Below, in pieces: positions 4,765 through 7,205 of a DNA stretch of 7,205 nucleotides. The notes under the pieces were generated by a model. That model ran no database searches, had not been told where the DNA came from, and was given only the letters and a program-made list of their open reading frames with translations. How positions within the stretch are numbered: position 1 is the stretch's first letter; every line of letters starts with the position of its first letter. The DNA lies in contig JAUQQI010000169.1 in the NCBI GenBank assembly GCA_030549955.1, forward strand, positions 1 to 7,205, given 5' to 3'. The position numbers and the translations under genes were made by a program. The DNA comes from Chloroflexota bacterium. GTDB lineage: Bacteria > Chloroflexota > Dehalococcoidia > JAUQQI01.

Positions 4765-6129
4765 ATGGCCGAACTTGACGACCTTCTCCGCCAGGTTGAT
4801 GCCGCCGTCGACGAAATTGTCCGCTTCCACCAGGATATCGTCCGGATTCCGACGGTTAATACCGGGCAGATGCCGACCGGGAACGAGACCGCCTGCTGCG
4901 AGTACATTCGGGACCGGCTCGCCGCCGAGGGCATCGGGGCAAAAATCCTGGAGTCGGCCCCGGGCCGGGGCAACCTGATTGCCCGGCTGAAAGGGGACGG
5001 CTCCGGCCCGAACCTGCTTTTAATGAGCCACCTGGATGTGGTTCCGGTCGAGGACCCGGCCCGCTGGCGCTACCCGCCGTTTGAGGCGGTGCTTGCCGAG
5101 GGCCGCATCTGGGGCCGGGGGAGCGACGATGCCAAGGCGGTGGCCACTGCCGGCTATTCTGCAATGGTTCTCTTAAAGCGGTCGGGCCTTAAGCTTAAGG
5201 GCGACCTGATTTACACGGCCACGGCCGATGAGGAGTCGGGCGGGTTTTACGGCTACGGGTGGCTGGCCCGGAACGTCCCCGAAGAAATCCGGGCTGATTA
5301 TGCCCTGAACGAGGGCGGCGGCTACCCGGTTCACAGCCGCCGGGGCCTGGTCTATGAACTGGGCATCGGCGAGAAGGGCCGGGTTGAGGTGACCATCGCC
5401 ATCCGGGGGCGGAGCGGCCACGCCTCCCGGCCCTGGGACGCCGATAACGCCCTGGTCAAGGCCGGCCGGGTCCTCAACGCCATCGAAAATTACCGGCCCG
5501 AAATCGACCTTTCATCCCCGGTCTTCGACTATCTCCACGAAGTCGACGAAAGCCTCGGCCGGCCGTCGCCCGAAACCCTCGAAGATATGCTGGCCCGGGT
5601 GAAAGAAATCGACCCCCAGCTTTCATCCCTGCTCCGGGCCCTCTCCCGGATGACCCTCACGCCGACGGTTCTTCAGGCCGGGGTCAAATCCAACAGCATC
5701 CCGGCGAGCGCAATCTTAAAATGCGATGTCCGGACCCTGCCGGGCCAGGATGAAGACTACGTCCGGGCCGAGCTGGCGAAGGTCCTGGCCGGCATCGACG
5801 GGGTGAGCTTCGAGGTCGAGACCTGGGCCCGGTCAACCCAGTCGCCCTTCGGCACGCCGTTTACCGACGTCCTGCGCCGGGCCCTGGCCGCCGCGACCGG
5901 GCGGGAGGATGTCCGGCTCATCCCGGCCCTCACCGCCGGGTTCACGGACTCGCAGTGGGTCCGGCCCCTGGGGATTGCGGCCTACGGGTTTGCGCCCATC
6001 CACCCCGAAAGCGAGACTGTCCGGCCGGGCGTCCACGGCATCGACGAGAACTTTGCCGTCCGGGACCTGCTGGTCCGGACGAAGGCCTACCTGGCCGCCG
6101 CCTATTTTACCCTGGTCGAAGGGCTTTAA
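4765..6129 (+). CDS. M20 family metallopeptidase (ArgE/DapE/dipeptidase type)
   Basis: Cytoplasmic di-metal hydrolase, 454 aa, of the family that includes acetylornithine deacetylase, succinyl-diaminopimelate desuccinylase and PepV-like dipeptidases. Metal and catalytic residues are all present: His89 and Asp91 in SHLDVVP, bridging Asp122 in GRGSDDAK, general base Glu156 and ligand Glu157 in TADEESGG, Glu183 in NEGGG, and His424 in the closing HGIDE motif. The lid/dimerisation domain (about 200-320) has RGRSGHAS with His219. It lacks a signal peptide. Length and motifs favour a broad M20 amidohydrolase; the substrate cannot be named and neither neighbour belongs to arginine or lysine synthesis. 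Start ATG has AGGGGG (4752-4757) 7 bases upstream, overlapping the comM stop codon, which points to translational coupling. It ends 3 bases from a convergent small gene with no visible terminator. Confidence 0.92.
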   Translation: MAELDDLLRQVDAAVDEIVRFHQDIVRIPTVNTGQMPTGNETACCEYIRDRLAAEGIGAKILESAPGRGNLIARLKGDGSGPNLLLMSHLDVVPVEDPARWRYPPFEAVLAEGRIWGRGSDDAKAVATAGYSAMVLLKRSGLKLKGDLIYTATADEESGGFYGYGWLARNVPEEIRADYALNEGGGYPVHSRRGLVYELGIGEKGRVEVTIAIRGRSGHASRPWDADNALVKAGRVLNAIENYRPEIDLSSPVFDYLHEVDESLGRPSPETLEDMLARVKEIDPQLSSLLRALSRMTLTPTVLQAGVKSNSIPASAILKCDVRTLPGQDEDYVRAELAKVLAGIDGVSFEVETWARSTQSPFGTPFTDVLRRALAAATGREDVRLIPALTAGFTDSQWVRPLGIAAYGFAPIHPESETVRPGVHGIDENFAVRDLLVRTKAYLAAAYFTLVEGL

Positions 6130-6132
6130 AAA

Positions 6133-6342
6133 CTACTCGAGGACCCGGACGGTTACCCGAAAGCGGCGGAAGCCGCAGGCGGCGACCAGCTCGGTAAACC
6201 CGATAACCTCGGCCCGCTTCCAGCCCCGGCCATCGGCTATAACCGCACCGACGGCCGGGACCGTATCCGGCCCGGTCCGGAGAATCTGGCCGAGGGGCCG
6301 GTTTTCGGCATCAAAGAGAAACCAGACGGCCTGCGGCTCCAT
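6133..6342 (-). CDS. 69-residue protein of unknown function
   Basis: I do not recognise a family. The frame uses the same codons as its neighbours (mostly G/C in third positions, CGG for Arg, GCC for Ala, GTC for Val) and fits exactly between the convergent peptidase gene and the sigma gene, which is why I take it as real. The protein has no membrane segment or signal peptide; alternating hydrophobic residues (AVWFLFD, GAVIADG, AEVIGF, FRVTVRVL) suggest a small beta-rich fold. The C-terminus is basic. The ribosome site is poor (GGA 9 bases upstream). It follows the sigma gene on the same strand after 39 bases, with a TATAAT and a hairpin between, so it may be co-transcribed with the sigma gene and separately expressed too. 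An anti-sigma or sigma-modulator role is conceivable from position only. Confidence 0.6.
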   Translation of the reverse strand: MEPQAVWFLFDAENRPLGQILRTGPDTVPAVGAVIADGRGWKRAEVIGFTELVAACGFRRFRVTVRVLE

Positions 6343-6360
6343 GCGGGTCAGTCCGCGGGG

Positions 6361-6366
6361 ATTATA
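6361..6366 (-). promoter_or_regulatory. Perfect -10 hexamer before the 69-residue gene
   Basis: TATAAT on the minus strand, which would place the transcript start about 6354 and a 12-nt leader ahead of the 6342 start codon. No good -35 lies 16-18 bases upstream; CTGACA (6390-6395) is 23 bases away. It may be a promoter read by an alternative sigma factor or one needing an activator, or a chance match. Confidence 0.3.
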
Positions 6367-6369
6367 CCG

Positions 6370-6397
6370 CCCTGACCGGAATTAAAACCTGTCAGGG
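6370..6397 (-). repeat. Inverted repeat spanning the sigma gene stop codon
   Basis: CCCTGACCGG (6370-6379) and CCTGTCAGGG (6388-6397) are complementary except at one position, around an 8-base A/T loop. The sigma stop codon (6382-6384) lies in the loop. The minus strand continues CGGTATAAT without a T-run, so it is not a classical terminator; attenuator, RNA-processing site and operator for the following TATAAT are all possible. Confidence 0.5.
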
Positions 6398-6954
6398 GTG
6401 TCCAGCTCGGAGCGGAGCCGGTCCTCGGCCCGCCGCCGCAGGGCCCAGACCGCCCGGGGCTTGATTTTTAAAATCTCGGCGACCTCCTCCACCGAGCGCT
6501 CCTGCCAGTAGGTTAAAAAAATAACCCAGCGCTGTTTGCGGGAAAGCTTTTTAAGGGCCCGCGCGAGGTGGGGCGAGACCTCGTCCAGCCGGGGCTCGGC
6601 TGCCGGGTCAATAACCGTATCAACGGCCGCCTCATTAAGGGGCACCTCCCGGCCGAGCCGCCACCGCTCCCGGCGCAGGAAGTTATAAAGCTGCCAGCGC
6701 AGGTTGCGCTGGAGATAATAGGTCAGCCCCACCCCCCGGCCCGGGTCATAGGCCCGGATAAGCTCGATAAGAATCCGCACCCCCTCCTGGGAGAGGTCGG
6801 CCCGGTCGAGGTGACCGGCCGACCACCCGCCGAGCCGGATGATGTCAAAGACGACCCGGCCCAGCAGGGGCCGGTAGCGTTCAAGGAGAAGTTGCAGGGC
6901 CCGCCGGTCACCCCGCTGGGCGAGCAGAACCAGGCTCTCACCGGAATCGGCCAT
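6382..6954 (-). CDS. Sigma-70 family RNA polymerase sigma factor (small, alternative)
   Basis: 190 aa, with the two-domain layout of a small alternative sigma factor: region 2 (about residues 6-98), including DLSQEG (53-58) and YDPGRGVGLTYYLQRNLRW (69-87), the -10 recognition and melting part; a linker (about 100-130); and region 4 (about 132-184), with a helix-turn-helix at RSVEEVAEILKIKPRAVW (153-170) for -35 recognition. Region 3 is absent, as in ECF factors, although the region 2 wording (LSQEG, YDPGRG) is closer to housekeeping-like or mobile-element sigma factors than to classic ECF. The start ATG has GGGGGG (6961-6966) six bases upstream. No anti-sigma factor with a membrane helix adjoins; the only same-strand partner is the 69-residue gene downstream. 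The promoter lies at 7043-7072. Its regulon cannot be named from this window. Confidence 0.9.
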   Translation of the reverse strand: MADSGESLVLLAQRGDRRALQLLLERYRPLLGRVVFDIIRLGGWSAGHLDRADLSQEGVRILIELIRAYDPGRGVGLTYYLQRNLRWQLYNFLRRERWRLGREVPLNEAAVDTVIDPAAEPRLDEVSPHLARALKKLSRKQRWVIFLTYWQERSVEEVAEILKIKPRAVWALRRRAEDRLRSELDTPDRF

Positions 6955-7042
6955 CGAATACCCCCCAAAGGGTTTGCTTCGCTTGCGGTCATCCGCCAGG
7001 GAAGAGGGCGACCGCCTAAGACGCAGCGTGCCGCACCCTTAA
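6955..7042 (-). other. Leader of the sigma factor gene
   Basis: About 80 nt from the predicted start near 7036 to the ATG. GCGGTC (6985-6990) pairs with GACCGC (7010-7015) around a 19-nt stretch. CAAGCGAAGC (minus strand, 6976-6985) resembles a motif in the other two minus-strand leaders. CCC near 6968-6972 could pair with the G-rich ribosome site. No small gene seen. Confidence 0.35.
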
Positions 7043-7072
7043 TTGATAGCTCAAATGTTCTATTTGTGTCAA
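7043..7072 (-). promoter_or_regulatory. Promoter of the sigma factor gene with spacer palindrome
   Basis: Minus strand: perfect -35 TTGACA (7067-7072), 18-base spacer, -10 TATCAA (7043-7048, 4/6). The spacer contains the palindrome CAAAT-N5-ATTTG (7052-7066), directly beside the -35, a good place for a repressor. The surrounding 50 bases are much richer in A+T than the coding regions. Confidence 0.6.
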
Positions 7073-7205
7073 GGGGGGGTGGCTCATGTTCGGACATGAG
7101 TTGGGACATCTGGGAGGACGATGGTGGTAAAGGTCGCCAGGGCGTCATGCAGGATTTGACGCCAGGTTGCCTGGGGAAGCTGCCACTTTGGATGAACAAC
7201 CCCGA
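7067..7205. mobile_element. Possible end of an insertion sequence (partial)
   Basis: Plus-strand reading starts TGTCAA followed by seven G, then the perfect inverted repeat CTCATGT/ACATGAG (7083-7089 with 7094-7100), and GGACAT twice, 12 bases apart (7092-7097, 7104-7109). Next come GGGAGG (7112-7117) and ATG (7121) opening a frame that stops after 12 codons (7157). Ends beginning TGT with internal repeats followed closely by a ribosome site and a transposase start are typical of IS481/IS21-like elements. No transposase is visible and the other end is outside the window, so this remains tentative; it could simply be the upstream region of another gene. Confidence 0.25.

Noticed and set aside
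6955..7199. Upstream part of a 158-codon minus-strand frame overlapping the sigma gene
   Set aside because: It runs in another frame over the sigma gene and through its promoter and palindromes; no motif and no ribosome site was seen.

Overview
The window looks like a chromosomal segment of a high-GC, Gram-positive-type bacterium, most likely a clostridial Firmicute of the Desulfotomaculum / Pelotomaculum / Desulforudis kind. The reasons are purine-rich Shine-Dalgarno sites (AGGAGG, GGGGAGG, GGGGGG) ahead of most genes, heavy use of CGG, GCC and GTC codons in every gene, a Flp-type pilin start, and an HSA32-like phosphosulfolactate-synthase homologue. The assignment is an inference from style, not from a marker gene. 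I see no rRNA, tRNA or CRISPR array.

Left block (1-1929, minus strand). A soluble histidine kinase with no sensor domain (1929-1132) runs directly into an OmpR/PhoB-type response regulator (1131-337); the stop codon abuts the start codon. After a 254-base gap comes a gene cut by the window edge (82-1), whose first 27 residues match the start of a Flp/type IVb pilin. The gap holds a good promoter and a GC-rich leader with long hairpins. CTTAACC heptamers on an 11-base period occur both upstream of the kinase gene (2133-2161) and over the -35 region of the pilin promoter (335-374). This suggests the regulator controls its own operon and the pilin gene.

Middle block (1930-6129). A 401-base divergent intergenic region separates the kinase gene from a plus-strand run: an HSA32-like TIM-barrel protein (2331-3188), a YifB/ComM AAA+ ATPase (3248-4753) with its own promoter placed so close that its mRNA may be leaderless, and an M20 metallopeptidase (4765-6129) 11 bases further on. 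Both sides of the divergent region contain inverted repeats that could fold in the respective mRNA leaders.

Right block (6133-7205, minus strand). A small sigma-70-family factor (6954-6382) is followed by a 69-residue unknown protein (6342-6133). Between them lie an imperfect 10-bp hairpin that contains the sigma stop codon and a perfect TATAAT. The sigma gene has a TTGACA promoter with a palindrome inside its spacer. The -35 hexamer coincides with what may be the end of a mobile element filling the rest of the window (about 7067-7205). The small gene ends 3 bases from the peptidase gene, convergently, with no terminator visible.

The most noteworthy ideas are the two-component-system/pilin regulatory circuit with phased heptamers, the shared motif YRAGCGRAGC in the leaders of all three minus-strand units, the HSA32-type (rather than true ComA-type) enzyme, and the sigma factor paired with an unknown small protein.
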